A stretch of 64,000 nucleotides of DNA from Maritimibacter sp. HL-12 (GCF_900177545.1 NZ_FXBQ01000001.1:1506122-1570121), one strand, 5' to 3'. Positions 8,256 through 16,749 are shown, numbered from the stretch's first letter. The notes: a model not told the origin generated them from the letters alone. Program-made: numbers and translations.

Positions 8256-9649
8256 CAGTAGCGGTAGTGTTCGGGCTTGTAGGGGCCTTCCACCATCACA
8301 CCGATGTAATCCGCCTGCTCGGGCTTCAGTGTGGTGAGCTTCACGCCGATCCGGTCAAGGTGGAGCCGCGCCACCTTCTCGTCGAGATGCTTGGGCAGAA
8401 TATAAACCTCGTTCTTGTATTCATCGCCCTTCGTCCAAAGCTCGATCTGGGCCAGAACCTGGTTGGTGAAACTTGCCGACATCACGAAGCTCGGGTGCCC
8501 CGTGGCGTTGCCGAGGTTCAGCAGGCGTCCCTCGGACAGCAGGATGATCCGCGCGCCCGAGGGCATCTCGATCATGTCCACCTGGTCCTTGATGTTGGTC
8601 CACTTGTGGTTCTTCAGCGCCGCCACCTGGATCTCGTTGTCGAAGTGACCGATGTTGCCGACGATCGCCATATCCTTCATCTCGCGCATGTGCTCGATGC
8701 GGATCACGTCTTTGTTGCCGGTGGTGGTGATGAAGATGTCCGCGCTGTTGACCACGTCTTCCAGCGTCACCACTTCGAAACCGTCCATCGCTGCCTGAAG
8801 CGCGCAGATCGGGTCGATCTCGGTCACCTTCACGCGCGCGCCCGCACCACGCAGAGAAGCCGCCGAGCCCTTGCCTACGTCGCCATAGCCGCAGACCACG
8901 GCAACCTTGCCCGCCATCATCGTATCCGTCGCGCGGCGGATGCCATCGACCAGCGATTCCTTGCAGCCATACTTGTTGTCGAACTTCGACTTGGTGACGC
9001 TGTCGTTCACGTTGATCGCCGGGAAGGGCAGCAAGCCCTGCTTGACCAGTTCGTAGAGCCGGTGCACGCCGGTGGTCGTTTCCTCCGAAACCCCCTTGAT
9101 CATGTCGCGCTGCCGGGTGAACCAGCCGGGGCTTGCGGCCATCCGCTTGCGGATTTGCGCGAACAGCGCCTCTTCCTCCTCCGATTTCGGCACGGCAATG
9201 AGGTCTTCCTCACCCGCCTCCACCCGCGCGCCAAGCAGGATGTAGAGCGTGGCGTCGCCGCCATCGTCGAGGATCATGTTTGCCCCACCCTCGGGGAACA
9301 TGAAGATCCGGTCGGCGTAGTCCCAGTATTCTTCCAGCGTTTCGCCCTTGATCGCGAAAACCGGCACGCCGGACGCCGCAATCGCCGCTGCCGCGTGGTC
9401 CTGGGTCGAGAAGATATTGCACGACGCCCAGCGCACATCCGCACCCAGCGCCACCAGCGTTTCGATCAGAACCGCCGTCTGGATCGTCATGTGCAGGCTG
9501 CCGGCGATCCGCGCACCCCTGAGCGGCTTGGCCGCGCCGAATTCCTCGCGCAATGCCATCAGTCCCGGCATTTCGGTCTCGGCGATATCCAGCTCCTTGC
9601 GACCGTATTCCGCCAGCGAAATGTCCTTCACAATATGGTCTTGGGTCAC
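8255..9649 (-). CDS. ahcY: S-adenosylhomocysteine hydrolase
   Basis: AhcY splits S-adenosylhomocysteine into adenosine and homocysteine, removing the inhibitor of methyltransferases. The 464-residue protein has the family's sequence throughout: [16 protein letters not shown], the NAD site [13 protein letters not shown], and the C-terminal YKPEHYRY that closes the neighbouring subunit's NAD pocket. The start is GTG, chosen because GGAGG lies eight bases upstream and the sequence from there matches the family. I looked for an SAH riboswitch in the leader and did not see one. AhcY sits near the reg/senC redox locus, as reported in Rhodobacter capsulatus. Confidence 0.97.
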   Translation of the reverse strand: MTQDHIVKDISLAEYGRKELDIAETEMPGLMALREEFGAAKPLRGARIAGSLHMTIQTAVLIETLVALGADVRWASCNIFSTQDHAAAAIAASGVPVFAIKGETLEEYWDYADRIFMFPEGGANMILDDGGDATLYILLGARVEAGEEDLIAVPKSEEEEALFAQIRKRMAASPGWFTRQRDMIKGVSEETTTGVHRLYELVKQGLLPFPAINVNDSVTKSKFDNKYGCKESLVDGIRRATDTMMAGKVAVVCGYGDVGKGSAASLRGAGARVKVTEIDPICALQAAMDGFEVVTLEDVVNSADIFITTTGNKDVIRIEHMREMKDMAIVGNIGHFDNEIQVAALKNHKWTNIKDQVDMIEMPSGARIILLSEGRLLNLGNATGHPSFVMSASFTNQVLAQIELWTKGDEYKNEVYILPKHLDEKVARLHLDRIGVKLTTLKPEQADYIGVMVEGPYKPEHYRY

Positions 9650-9772
9650 CTTGGGTGCCTCCGTTCAAATCTCGTTTGGCGCGGGGTTACCACCGGAATG
9701 CGAAACAGACAACAACGCGCGATTGACTCGGTCGTTGATCGCGGCATTGTGCGCGGCAATCAGGAGGCTCGC
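9650..9772. promoter_or_regulatory. divergent intergenic region between ahcY and the HD-hydrolase gene
   Basis: This 123-bp region separates two divergently read genes and must hold both promoters. It contains an imperfect dyad with arms CGCGAT (9718-9723) and ATCGCG (9738-9743), which could be an operator. The HD gene has a clear ribosome site (AGGAGG) ending six bases before its ATG. No riboswitch-like structure was recognised. Confidence 0.35.
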
Positions 9773-10363
9773 ATGGCGGCACAACGCGCTTGGCAAAGGA
9801 TGCTCTCGGGCCGCAGGCTCGACCTGCTCGATCCCACGCCGATGGATATCGAGATCGAGGATATCGCCCACGGGCTGGCCTTCGTGGCGCGCTGGAACGG
9901 GCAGACTTTCGGCGATTGGCCCTACTCCGTGGCCGAGCACTCTCTGCTGGTAGAAGCGATTTTTGCTGAAATAGAGCCTGATTCACCACCCAGGTGGCGG
10001 CTTGCGGCGCTTCTTCACGACGCCCCGGAATACGTCATCGGCGACATGATCTCGCCGGTCAAATCCGCCGTGGGTCCAAGCTATGGTGAACTTGACGCAC
10101 GGCTTCAGGCGGCGATCAACATCCGGTTCGGCCTGCCCGCCGAGGTGCCGGCTCGCATCAAGAAAGCGATCAAGAAGGCCGACCGCATCTCGGCCTGGCT
10201 GGAAGCGACACAGATCGCCGGGTTTTCCCGAACCGAGGCCGACAAGTTCTTCGGCAAGCCCAATCCCGCCACCATCGAGGGCATGACCTTGCAACTTCGC
10301 CCGCCCCGCGAGGTTCGCGAGGCCTTCGTCGCCCGGCACAAGGCGTTGTTGAAGGCGGTTTAG
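9773..10363 (+). CDS. HD-domain hydrolase (YfbR-like phosphohydrolase)
   Basis: A protein of 196 residues with an HD metal-dependent phosphohydrolase signature: H56 (AEHSLL) followed by the HD pair H82-D83 in LLHDAPEYVIGD. Related small HD proteins are 5'-nucleotidases or nucleotide phosphohydrolases, but the substrate cannot be read from the sequence. The start was set at the ATG behind AGGAGG; the frame stays open far upstream but there it only mirrors ahcY. It converges on the lipoprotein gene with a 4-bp shared stop overlap (TTAG). Confidence 0.8.
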   Translation: MAAQRAWQRMLSGRRLDLLDPTPMDIEIEDIAHGLAFVARWNGQTFGDWPYSVAEHSLLVEAIFAEIEPDSPPRWRLAALLHDAPEYVIGDMISPVKSAVGPSYGELDARLQAAINIRFGLPAEVPARIKKAIKKADRISAWLEATQIAGFSRTEADKFFGKPNPATIEGMTLQLRPPREVREAFVARHKALLKAV

Positions 10364-10728
10364 GCCAGCATCTCGCAGATCTGCCCGGCGCTTTCCCCAG
10401 CCTGCCGCCAGCCTACAAAACGTTCGCTGGTAAAGGTCAGAACCAGCCCGTCCCAGTCGCGTTGCGCTGAAATATCAGCGCCACAACCCGCAACGCCAAG
10501 GTCGCGGCCCGGCCCCAACTCGCGGTCGAGTGCGGCTATCACGCCCGCCGGAGCGCGTCCAAAGTCGATGCGCAGCGCGTTGCCCGTCACCGCGAGCCCG
10601 GCCTGATCGGGTGTGAAGCTTATACCCTGACGCCCGGTCGCCTGTTGAGTGGCACTTACCTCGGCACATCCAGCGAGCACCGCGCAGGCCATCAGCGTCG
10701 CCGCGAACCGCCAGCGCTTCGGGATCAT
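10360..10728 (-). CDS. small hypothetical lipoprotein downstream of regA
   Basis: A protein of 122 residues with a lipoprotein signal peptide: basic start MIPKRWRF, hydrophobic core, lipobox LAGC with the cysteine near residue 20. The mature part is short and has two further cysteines (GVAGCGAD and AGQICEML) that could form a disulphide. I do not recognise the family. The start ATG overlaps the regA stop by 4 bp (ATGA), so it is translated as part of the senC-regA operon. In Rhodobacter species this position after regA is usually held by hvrA, which this is not. Confidence 0.75.
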   Translation of the reverse strand: MIPKRWRFAATLMACAVLAGCAEVSATQQATGRQGISFTPDQAGLAVTGNALRIDFGRAPAGVIAALDRELGPGRDLGVAGCGADISAQRDWDGLVLTFTSERFVGWRQAGESAGQICEMLA

Positions 10729-11279
10729 TTCGGGCTGCGTTTGGCCAGAATGCGTTGCAAGGTCCGCCGATGCATGTTGAGCCGCCGCGCGGTTTCGCTC
10801 ACGTTGCGGTCGCACAGCTCATAGACTCGCTGAATATGCTCCCAGCGCACCCGGTCGGCACTCATCGGGTTGTCGGGCGGCGGCGGCAGGTCATCGCCCC
10901 GGGCGAGCAGCGCGTTAACCACGTCATCGGCATCGGCGGGCTTCGACAGGTAATCGGTTGCGCCCACCTTGACGGCTGCAACCGCCGTGGCGATGGCTCC
11001 ATAGCCGGTCAGCACCACGATCCGGGCCTCGGGCCGTCTTTCGCGAATGGTTTCAACAACATCGAGCCCGCTGCCATCCTCCAGCCGAAGGTCGACCACC
11101 GCATAGGCCGGTGGGCGAGCAATTGCGCTCGCCTTGCCCGCGGCGACCGACTCGGCCATCTCCGGCTCGAATCCCCGCTTCTCCATCGCCCGGAACAGGC
11201 GACGCAGAAACGGCTCGTCGTCATCTACGAGAAGGAGAGACCGATCTTCGCCGATGTCTTGCAACTGGATGTCAGACAT
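10725..11279 (-). CDS. regA: redox response regulator RegA/PrrA/ActR
   Basis: RegA is the DNA-binding partner of RegB, controlling photosynthesis, respiration, CO2 and N2 fixation genes in related bacteria. The 184-residue protein has a receiver domain (acid pocket D20-D21, phospho-acceptor D63 in VVDLRLEDGSG, K113 in LSKP). A proline linker (about 132-138) and a Fis-type helix-turn-helix (about 158-180, SETARRLNMHRRTLQRIL) follow. The proline run and C-terminus are hallmarks of this very conserved regulator. It is preceded by senC (86 bp gap with a hairpin) and followed by a lipoprotein gene overlapping its stop. Confidence 0.95.
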   Translation of the reverse strand: MSDIQLQDIGEDRSLLLVDDDEPFLRRLFRAMEKRGFEPEMAESVAAGKASAIARPPAYAVVDLRLEDGSGLDVVETIRERRPEARIVVLTGYGAIATAVAAVKVGATDYLSKPADADDVVNALLARGDDLPPPPDNPMSADRVRWEHIQRVYELCDRNVSETARRLNMHRRTLQRILAKRSPK

Positions 11280-11296
11280 GGATATTCCTTACCGCT

Positions 11297-11315
11297 GTTC
11301 GCCCGATTGGCGAAC
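11297..11315. promoter_or_regulatory. 7-bp perfect inverted repeat between senC and regA
   Basis: Arms GTTCGCC (11297-11303) and GGCGAAC (11309-11315) flank a five-base spacer. On the regA strand this hairpin lies about 18 bp before the start codon and leaves AAGGA free as ribosome site. It has no T run, so it is more likely an operator, mRNA-processing or stability element that separates senC and regA expression than a terminator. Confidence 0.45.
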
Positions 11316-11365
11316 ATTATGCGCAAGGTCGCCGCAGGTCAATTTATCGCACGCATTCCAACGGA

Positions 11366-11989
11366 TCACTTCGCGGCATCAATGAAGCAGGCCGCGCGAT
11401 CCGCCATGGCCTCGTGGCCTTCATCACGTTTGAAAAACTCGACAAACCCGGTCTCCGGCAGCACCAGATAGGTAAAGGTGGAATGGTCGATCAGGTAGAA
11501 ATCCGGATCGGGATCTTCCTCTTTCTTGAAGTAGGTCTTGTAGGCTTGGCTGGCGGCGCGGATCTGTTCGGGCGAACCGGTGTAGCCGTAGGCCTCCGGG
11601 TGCAGGTAATCGGTGAAATCGCGCAGCCGCTCGGGATCGTCGCGCTCGGGATCAACCGAGATGAAGGCCATCTGTGCATCGTAGCCGCGCTCGATCAGGA
11701 TATCGAGCGCCTCGGCGTTGCGGGCGTTGTCGAGCGGGCAGACGTCGGGGCAGAAGGTATAGCCGAAATAGACCAGCGTCGGCTTGGTGAACATCTCGGC
11801 ATCCGTCACCGGGTTGCCGTTCTGATCAATCAGCGACAGCGGGCCGCCGATCGAGGTGATCCCGGTGCCGATCGAGGTTTCGCGGCATTGCGCGAAGCGA
11901 TCTTCGCCTGCCGGACGGCTCATCCACCACGTCACGCCAACAAGGCCAACAACCGCTGCCGCAGACCCCAGGGCAATGATCTTTCGCAT
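11366..11989 (-). CDS. senC: SCO1/SenC/PrrC copper chaperone
   Basis: SenC/PrrC is a membrane-anchored thioredoxin-like protein that delivers copper to the CuA or CuB centre of cytochrome oxidases and influences RegB signalling. The 207-residue protein has an N-terminal membrane anchor (about 5-23) and the copper ligands C80 and C84 in GYTFCPDVC with H169 in LIDHSTFTYLV. The start is the ATG of MRKIIALGSA; in-frame codons further upstream reach into regB's leader and look unrelated. The gene is divergent from regB and precedes regA, the classic reg/prr arrangement. Confidence 0.95.
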   Translation of the reverse strand: MRKIIALGSAAAVVGLVGVTWWMSRPAGEDRFAQCRETSIGTGITSIGGPLSLIDQNGNPVTDAEMFTKPTLVYFGYTFCPDVCPLDNARNAEALDILIERGYDAQMAFISVDPERDDPERLRDFTDYLHPEAYGYTGSPEQIRAASQAYKTYFKKEEDPDPDFYLIDHSTFTYLVLPETGFVEFFKRDEGHEAMADRAACFIDAAK

Positions 11990-12090
11990 GAGCTTCCTCC
12001 GGTTTGAGCGCTCGGCATTGATCCCCGATATGGCCCCGACATACAAGGGATCACTATGACGCAACCAGACGTGAAGGCGCACCGAAGGCG
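11990..12090. promoter_or_regulatory. senC/regB divergent promoter region with a 12-codon leader frame
   Basis: The 101 bp between the divergent senC and regB starts must hold both promoters. On the plus strand a minute frame at 12056-12094 (ATG to TGA, 12 codons) follows a good AAGGGA ribosome site and ends in an ATGA overlap with the regB start. RegB itself has only a poorly spaced AAGG in front of its ATG, so coupling through this leader is plausible but unproven. Confidence 0.4.
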
Positions 12091-13488
12091 ATGACCGACA
12101 ACACACCCGCCCTGTTCGATCACCACCAAGCCGATGGCTGGGTTCGGCTGCGCACCCTCATCCTCTTGCGCTGGGTTGCAATTGCGGGCCAGATCGCGGC
12201 CATTGGCATCAGCCAACGCCTGTTCAACCTCGATGTTGAGCTTGGCCTTTGCGCCGTTGCGGTGGGACTTTCGATTATCCTCAATCTGGTTTCACTTTTC
12301 GTTTACCCGGAATCCAAGCGGCTGACCGAGCGCGAGGCAACGCTGATGTTGGCCTTCGATACGGTCCAGCTCGGTTTCCTTCTCGGGGTCACCGGCGGCA
12401 TCAACAACCCTTTCGCGGTGCTGATCATGGCCCCCGTCACCGTTGCCGCAACCGCGCTTTCCCTGCGCGCGACGCTTGCGATCGGCCAGGCCGCGGTGGT
12501 GCTGATCTCCGTGATCGCCTGGTTTCACCTGCCGCTGCGCACGCTTGACGGCCAACTGCTCCAGATGCCGGAGTTGTTCGCGCTCGGCTATTGGTTTGCC
12601 ATCGTGATCTCGATCGTGTTCATCGGCATTTATACTCGCCGGGTCAGCACCGAAATCCAGTCGATGAGCCAAGGCCTGCTTGCAACCCAGATGGCGCTTG
12701 CCCGCGAACAGAAGCTGACCGATCTCGGCGGTGTCGTGGCCGCGGCAGCGCATGAACTGGGAACCCCGCTCGCCACCATCAAGCTGGTCAGTTCCGAGAT
12801 GATTTCCGAACTGCCCGAAGGTTCTGACCTGCGCGAAGACGCCACACTGATCCGGGATCAGGCCAATCGTTGCCGCGATATCCTGCGCTCGATGGGGCGG
12901 ACCGGAAAAGACGACCTTCATCTGCGCCAGGCACTGGTTTCGGCAGTGATCGAGGAGGCGGCCGAACCACACCGCGAACGCGGAAAGAAAATCATCATCC
13001 AGACCCTTCAGGGCGAGGCACTGCCGGAAGACCAGCCAATGATCCTGCGCCGGCCGGAATTGATCCACGGGCTGCGCAACCTGATCCAGAACGCGGTGGA
13101 TTTCGCCAGCTCCACCGTCTGGATCGAAGCCTGCTGGAGTGACACCGTTTTCAGTATCCGCATACTCGACGATGGCAGCGGCTACCCGCCTCACCTGCTC
13201 GGTCGGATCGGAGACCCGTTCATTCGCAAGATCCGAAAAGCAAAGCGCGATACCAGGCGGCCGGAATACGAAGGGATGGGCCTCGGGCTGTTCATCGCCA
13301 AGACCCTGCTGGAAAGAACCGGCGCGGAGCTGAATTTTGCCAATGGAACAAATCCCTACACCGGCCTTGCAAAACCCGGCGAGAAATCGGGGGCGATTGT
13401 TGAGGTGACATGGTCCCGCAAGCAGAACGGAATCGAGGCAGAAGACCGGACTCCCGTGCTGGGCGAGAATACCCAGTTCGAAACCTGA
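12091..13488 (+). CDS. regB: redox sensor histidine kinase RegB/PrrB/ActS
   Basis: RegB is a membrane histidine kinase that phosphorylates RegA when oxygen is low. The 465-residue protein has six membrane helices in the first ~185 residues. The quinone-binding heptapeptide GGINNPF lies at 102-108, and the H-box AAAAHELGTPLATIK has phospho-acceptor H221. The redox-active cysteine C261 in ANRCRDILRSMGR corresponds to C265 of R. capsulatus. A C-terminal ATPase domain follows (NLIQNAVDFA, GDPFIR, GMGLGLFIAKTLLERTG). All residues needed for sensing and catalysis are present. It is divergent from senC-regA, and a tiny leader frame overlaps its start. Confidence 0.96.
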   Translation: MTDNTPALFDHHQADGWVRLRTLILLRWVAIAGQIAAIGISQRLFNLDVELGLCAVAVGLSIILNLVSLFVYPESKRLTEREATLMLAFDTVQLGFLLGVTGGINNPFAVLIMAPVTVAATALSLRATLAIGQAAVVLISVIAWFHLPLRTLDGQLLQMPELFALGYWFAIVISIVFIGIYTRRVSTEIQSMSQGLLATQMALAREQKLTDLGGVVAAAAHELGTPLATIKLVSSEMISELPEGSDLREDATLIRDQANRCRDILRSMGRTGKDDLHLRQALVSAVIEEAAEPHRERGKKIIIQTLQGEALPEDQPMILRRPELIHGLRNLIQNAVDFASSTVWIEACWSDTVFSIRILDDGSGYPPHLLGRIGDPFIRKIRKAKRDTRRPEYEGMGLGLFIAKTLLERTGAELNFANGTNPYTGLAKPGEKSGAIVEVTWSRKQNGIEAEDRTPVLGENTQFET

Positions 13489-13507
13489 GGCGCGCCTCAA
13501 TTCCTGC

Positions 13508-13522
13508 TTAAGCCTTCCTTAA
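13508..13522. promoter_or_regulatory. perfect CtrA-binding box TTAA-N7-TTAA
   Basis: TTAA at 13508-13511 and TTAA at 13519-13522 are separated by exactly seven bases, the consensus for phosphorylated CtrA, the alphaproteobacterial cell-cycle regulator. The box lies between regB and the PAS-protein gene, about 52 bp before the latter's ATG, a typical promoter position. Confidence 0.6.
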
Positions 13523-13538
13523 CCTTCGCCGGATTACG

Positions 13539-13554
13539 GTTTGGTTAACCAAAC
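13539..13554. promoter_or_regulatory. 16-bp perfect palindrome in the PAS-protein promoter
   Basis: GTTTGGTTAACCAAAC reads identically on both strands. It lies 16 bp downstream of the CtrA box and 19 bp before the presumed start codon of the PAS gene. Its length and symmetry suggest a dimeric regulator's operator; no specific regulator can be named from sequence. Confidence 0.55.
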
Positions 13555-13573
13555 TCGTGCCCGGTGTTTCAGA

Positions 13574-15187
13574 ATGCTCAATACGCTCATCGCCATTCTT
13601 CTGATCGCTTCGGCGTTCCTGATCGCCCTCGCCGTTCTGTTAACCTTCGGATTGTTCGACAAAAGGCGCACCAGCCGTCTGCGGCAATTCTCGGAAACCG
13701 AACGCGACTCGATTGTCTTCATTTTCGAGGATGAAACCCTGCTCGACGCCACCCCCGCTGCCCGGCAACTCCTCGATTCAACGATCCGACAGGGGACGGT
13801 CTGGGCGCATCTCGCCGCGCTGCTGAGCGCGCGTTTCTCCAGGTTTTCGGAGCGCATGCTGGATCTCGCCGAGCTTGGCGAGCTGACTTTCACGTCACAA
13901 GACGGCAACAGTCGGATCAAGGCAGAATGGCACGACGGCGTGACCCGGATCACACTCATGAGCAACCAGCCCGGAGCACATGAGGAAGAAATCGACGGCC
14001 AAAGCGTCCTCGCGATGAGTCGGGAAATAGACGAACTGCGCGCCCATATCGACTCCACACCCTATCCGCTTTGGCGCGAGAATTCCGGCGGCGCGATTAC
14101 CTGGTGCAATGCCGCGTATCTCGACCTTGCCGATAGCTTGCGCGGGTCGGAAGAAGTTCCGGCATGGCCGCCAGCAAGGATTTTCGATCATTCCGATGAT
14201 CCTCTCGAGCAAAACCGCAGCCGGGTTTCGCCCGGATCCAACCGCGTTGCAGTCTGCCCGCGCGGTCAGCACACCCGCCATTGGTTCGAGATCACGCAAG
14301 CCGAACTGGAAAATTCAGACCGGTTCTTCGCGGCGATTCCGGTCGACCGACTGGTGCGCGCGGAGACAACACTCGACGAGTTCGTCACCACGCTCACCAA
14401 GACCTTTGCCTCACTCCCGATCGGGCTTGCCATCTTCAACCGCTCGCGTGAGCTTGCCTTGTTCAACCCCGCATTGATGGATCTTACCGTTCTGCCGGCG
14501 GATTTCCTGATCTCGAAACCGTCGCTCTCGGCCTTTCTGGACAAGCTGCGTGAAGCACGCATGATGCCCGAACCCAAGGATTATCGCTCTTGGCGCCACC
14601 AAATGTCAGACCTCGTCGCGGCCGCGCAGAACGGCACCTATGAAGAGACATGGGCCCTGCCGACCGGGCAAACCTATCGTGTAACCGGCCGGCCGCATCC
14701 GGACGGTGCGGTTGCGCTGTTGTTCGAAGACATTTCGGCCGAGATTTCGGTGACCCGCCGCTTCCGCGCGGAGCTCGAAACCGGACAGGCCGCGCTCGAC
14801 GCGCTTCCTCAGGCCGTTGCCGTCTTCTCCCCCGGTGGCGTGCTCTCGATCTCGAACGCAGCCTACGCAGATATCTGGGGCAACGACCCTTCCACCAGCC
14901 TCGGTGATATCACCATCCTTGATGCGGTGAAGCGCTGGCAAACCATGACCGCCCCGAATACCGTCTGGGAAGAGATCCAGAGGTTTGTTTCACAATCCGG
15001 GCCGCGCGAGAACTGGCGCGCGCAAGTACCGATGCAAAATGGACGGATGATCGAATGCGAGGTGAAGCCGCTCGCGCGCGGGTCTACGATGGTGAGTTTT
15101 TCAATCCTCCAGCATGGGCCCTCACGTCGACATGACTTCGGTTCCCTGCCCTCCCCTTGGCCCGAAGCGACAAGTGTGGAAGCCTGA
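13574..15187 (+). CDS. membrane PAS-domain signalling protein without kinase domain (DivL-like candidate)
   Basis: A protein of 537 residues with one N-terminal membrane helix (about 2-27), then several PAS-like regions. The clearest are around residues 160-190 (STPYPLWRENSGGAITWCNAAY), 270-310 (TFASLPIGLAIFNRSRELALFNPAL) and 405-450 (LDALPQAVAVFSPGG). It ends after the last PAS region; there is no H-box and no ATPase domain, and no remnant downstream. It precedes tsaE, where related genomes encode PAS-type sensor proteins, and a perfect CtrA box lies upstream. This makes a DivL-type cell-cycle protein, known in some relatives to lack kinase activity, an attractive guess. The DivL assignment is inference from architecture and context. 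Confidence 0.6.
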   Translation: MLNTLIAILLIASAFLIALAVLLTFGLFDKRRTSRLRQFSETERDSIVFIFEDETLLDATPAARQLLDSTIRQGTVWAHLAALLSARFSRFSERMLDLAELGELTFTSQDGNSRIKAEWHDGVTRITLMSNQPGAHEEEIDGQSVLAMSREIDELRAHIDSTPYPLWRENSGGAITWCNAAYLDLADSLRGSEEVPAWPPARIFDHSDDPLEQNRSRVSPGSNRVAVCPRGQHTRHWFEITQAELENSDRFFAAIPVDRLVRAETTLDEFVTTLTKTFASLPIGLAIFNRSRELALFNPALMDLTVLPADFLISKPSLSAFLDKLREARMMPEPKDYRSWRHQMSDLVAAAQNGTYEETWALPTGQTYRVTGRPHPDGAVALLFEDISAEISVTRRFRAELETGQAALDALPQAVAVFSPGGVLSISNAAYADIWGNDPSTSLGDITILDAVKRWQTMTAPNTVWEEIQRFVSQSGPRENWRAQVPMQNGRMIECEVKPLARGSTMVSFSILQHGPSRRHDFGSLPSPWPEATSVEA

Positions 15188-15230
15188 ACAACCAGCTTGC
15201 GGGCCGCCATACCTGCGGTAAAACGGAGAC

Positions 15231-15737
15231 ATGATCGTCTCGTCCCGCCGCATCTCTCTGCCCTCGCCCGATGTTACAGCCCGGTTGGCGACGGCGCTTG
15301 CGCCGAAGCTCGGTCCCGGCGATGCGATCCTGCTGGAAGGGCCGATCGGCAGTGGCAAGACGCATTTCGCACGCGCCTTGATTCAAGCCCGTCTCTCGCT
15401 GGACCACGCCCCGCATGAAGACGTGCCGTCGCCGACATTCACGCTCGTCCAGACCTACGACACGGGCAAGGTCGAAATCTGGCACGCCGATCTCTACCGG
15501 CTCACGCATCCTGACGAAGTTGAAGAGCTTGGGCTGTCACAGGCATTCGAGCAGGCGATATGCCTTGTCGAATGGCCGGACCGCCTTGGCAATCTTGTGC
15601 CCGACAACGCCCTGACCCTTGCGTTTTCCCAAGGCGACAAGTCCGACGAAAGGTGGCTGACAGTGACGGGCTCCCCGGATTGGAGAGAGAAACTAGACCC
15701 TGTTCTGGCGGAAATCGTCCATGAACACCCTTCGTGA
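15231..15737 (+). CDS. tsaE: tRNA threonylcarbamoyladenosine biosynthesis ATPase TsaE
   Basis: TsaE is the small P-loop ATPase needed to cycle the TsaBD complex during t6A synthesis. The 168-residue protein carries Walker A GPIGSGKT at 37-44, the SPTFTLVQTY switch region and the DLYRL...EELGL and VEWPDRL motifs typical of TsaE. It follows the PAS gene by 43 bp and overlaps the next gene (AmgK-like) by 17 bp, indicating tight coupling. The tsaE-phosphotransferase-nucleotidyltransferase-addB-addA order is, from memory, conserved in many alphaproteobacteria. Confidence 0.95.
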   Translation: MIVSSRRISLPSPDVTARLATALAPKLGPGDAILLEGPIGSGKTHFARALIQARLSLDHAPHEDVPSPTFTLVQTYDTGKVEIWHADLYRLTHPDEVEELGLSQAFEQAICLVEWPDRLGNLVPDNALTLAFSQGDKSDERWLTVTGSPDWREKLDPVLAEIVHEHPS

Positions 15738-16749
15738 AAACCGGCTTCGTGCCTTCCTTGCCAGCAATGGCTGGCAACAAGCCAACCGCATGGCGCTCGC
15801 GGGGGATGCGTCAAACCGACGTTACGAACGTCTTTCCGGGGGCCCCGGGGGCAGAAAAGCCGTGTTGATGGACGCATCGCCCGACAAGGGCGAGGATATC
15901 CGGCCTTTCGTTGCCATTGCCCAGCATTTGCGGAGTCTCGGGCTTTCGCCCCCAAAGGTCTTTTCGGCAGACCAGGAGCAGGGTTTCGCCTTGCTGGAAG
16001 ACCTCGGGGATACGCTATTTGCACAGCTCCTGGAAGATACCCCGGAACTCGAGGCCGAGCTTTACCTGGCCGCGACCGACGTTCTGCTCACCCTTCACGC
16101 CGCGCCTCCACCGCCAGCTCCGGACTATGGTCCGCAAACCATGGTTCCGCTCGCCGGGTTGGCCTACCAATGGTATGGGTTTGGGGCGACGGGCCGCACC
16201 GACGATACCGGCATGTTGTCCATGCAGGCCGAACTCGCGTCACTTCTTGCCCAACTGCACCCGTGGAAACCGGTTCTGGTCTTGCGCGATTTTCACGCCC
16301 AGAACCTGTTCTGGCTTGCAGACCGCGAGGGGCCTGCGCGGGTCGGGCTGATCGACTTTCAGGACGCCGGGATCGGTCACCCGGCCTATGATTTCGTTTC
16401 GCTCGCTCGCGATGCCCGGCGCAATGTGTCGCGCGATACCGAAGCCCGGATGATCGCACGGTATTGTTCGGCGACCGGGCAGAACCCGGACGGGTTTGGC
16501 CTCGCTGCCGCGATCATGTCGGCCCAACGGAGCCTTCGAATCCTGGGGGTATTCGCCCGGCTCTCGATGCACTTCGGCAAAGCGCAATATGTCGATCTCA
16601 TTCCCCGGACCTGGTCGATCCTGATGAATGATCTCGCGCATCCGGCGCTTGAACGCCTTCGCGGCATTGTCTGCGATGATCTGCCCGAACCGTCTCCCGA
16701 AATCCTGGACGCACTGAGAGCAAAATGCGGCACGATCCCGAAGCCTTGA
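15721..16749 (+). CDS. amgK: sugar kinase of the aminoglycoside-phosphotransferase family (AmgK-like)
   Basis: A protein of 342 residues with a choline/aminoglycoside-kinase fold: SNRRY glycine-rich loop, the catalytic loop VLRDFHAQNLFW (D190, H192, N195) and the metal-binding LIDFQDA (D212). AmgK phosphorylates N-acetylmuramic acid or N-acetylglucosamine at the anomeric position in the cell-wall recycling bypass. The assignment rests on its pairing with the overlapping MurU-like gene; the kinase fold alone would also fit other small-molecule kinases. Its 5' end overlaps tsaE and its 3' end overlaps the nucleotidyltransferase gene by 25 bp. Confidence 0.75.
   Translation: MNTLRENRLRAFLASNGWQQANRMALAGDASNRRYERLSGGPGGRKAVLMDASPDKGEDIRPFVAIAQHLRSLGLSPPKVFSADQEQGFALLEDLGDTLFAQLLEDTPELEAELYLAATDVLLTLHAAPPPPAPDYGPQTMVPLAGLAYQWYGFGATGRTDDTGMLSMQAELASLLAQLHPWKPVLVLRDFHAQNLFWLADREGPARVGLIDFQDAGIGHPAYDFVSLARDARRNVSRDTEARMIARYCSATGQNPDGFGLAAAIMSAQRSLRILGVFARLSMHFGKAQYVDLIPRTWSILMNDLAHPALERLRGIVCDDLPEPSPEILDALRAKCGTIPKP

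Noticed and set aside
8201-9772. Long N-terminal extension of the HD-hydrolase frame
   Set aside because: It is antisense to ahcY. The ATG at 9773 has a strong ribosome site and gives normal family size.
9650-9772. SAH riboswitch before ahcY
   Set aside because: The leader is short and lacks the conserved pairing pattern; only a short dyad is present, on the far side of the gap.
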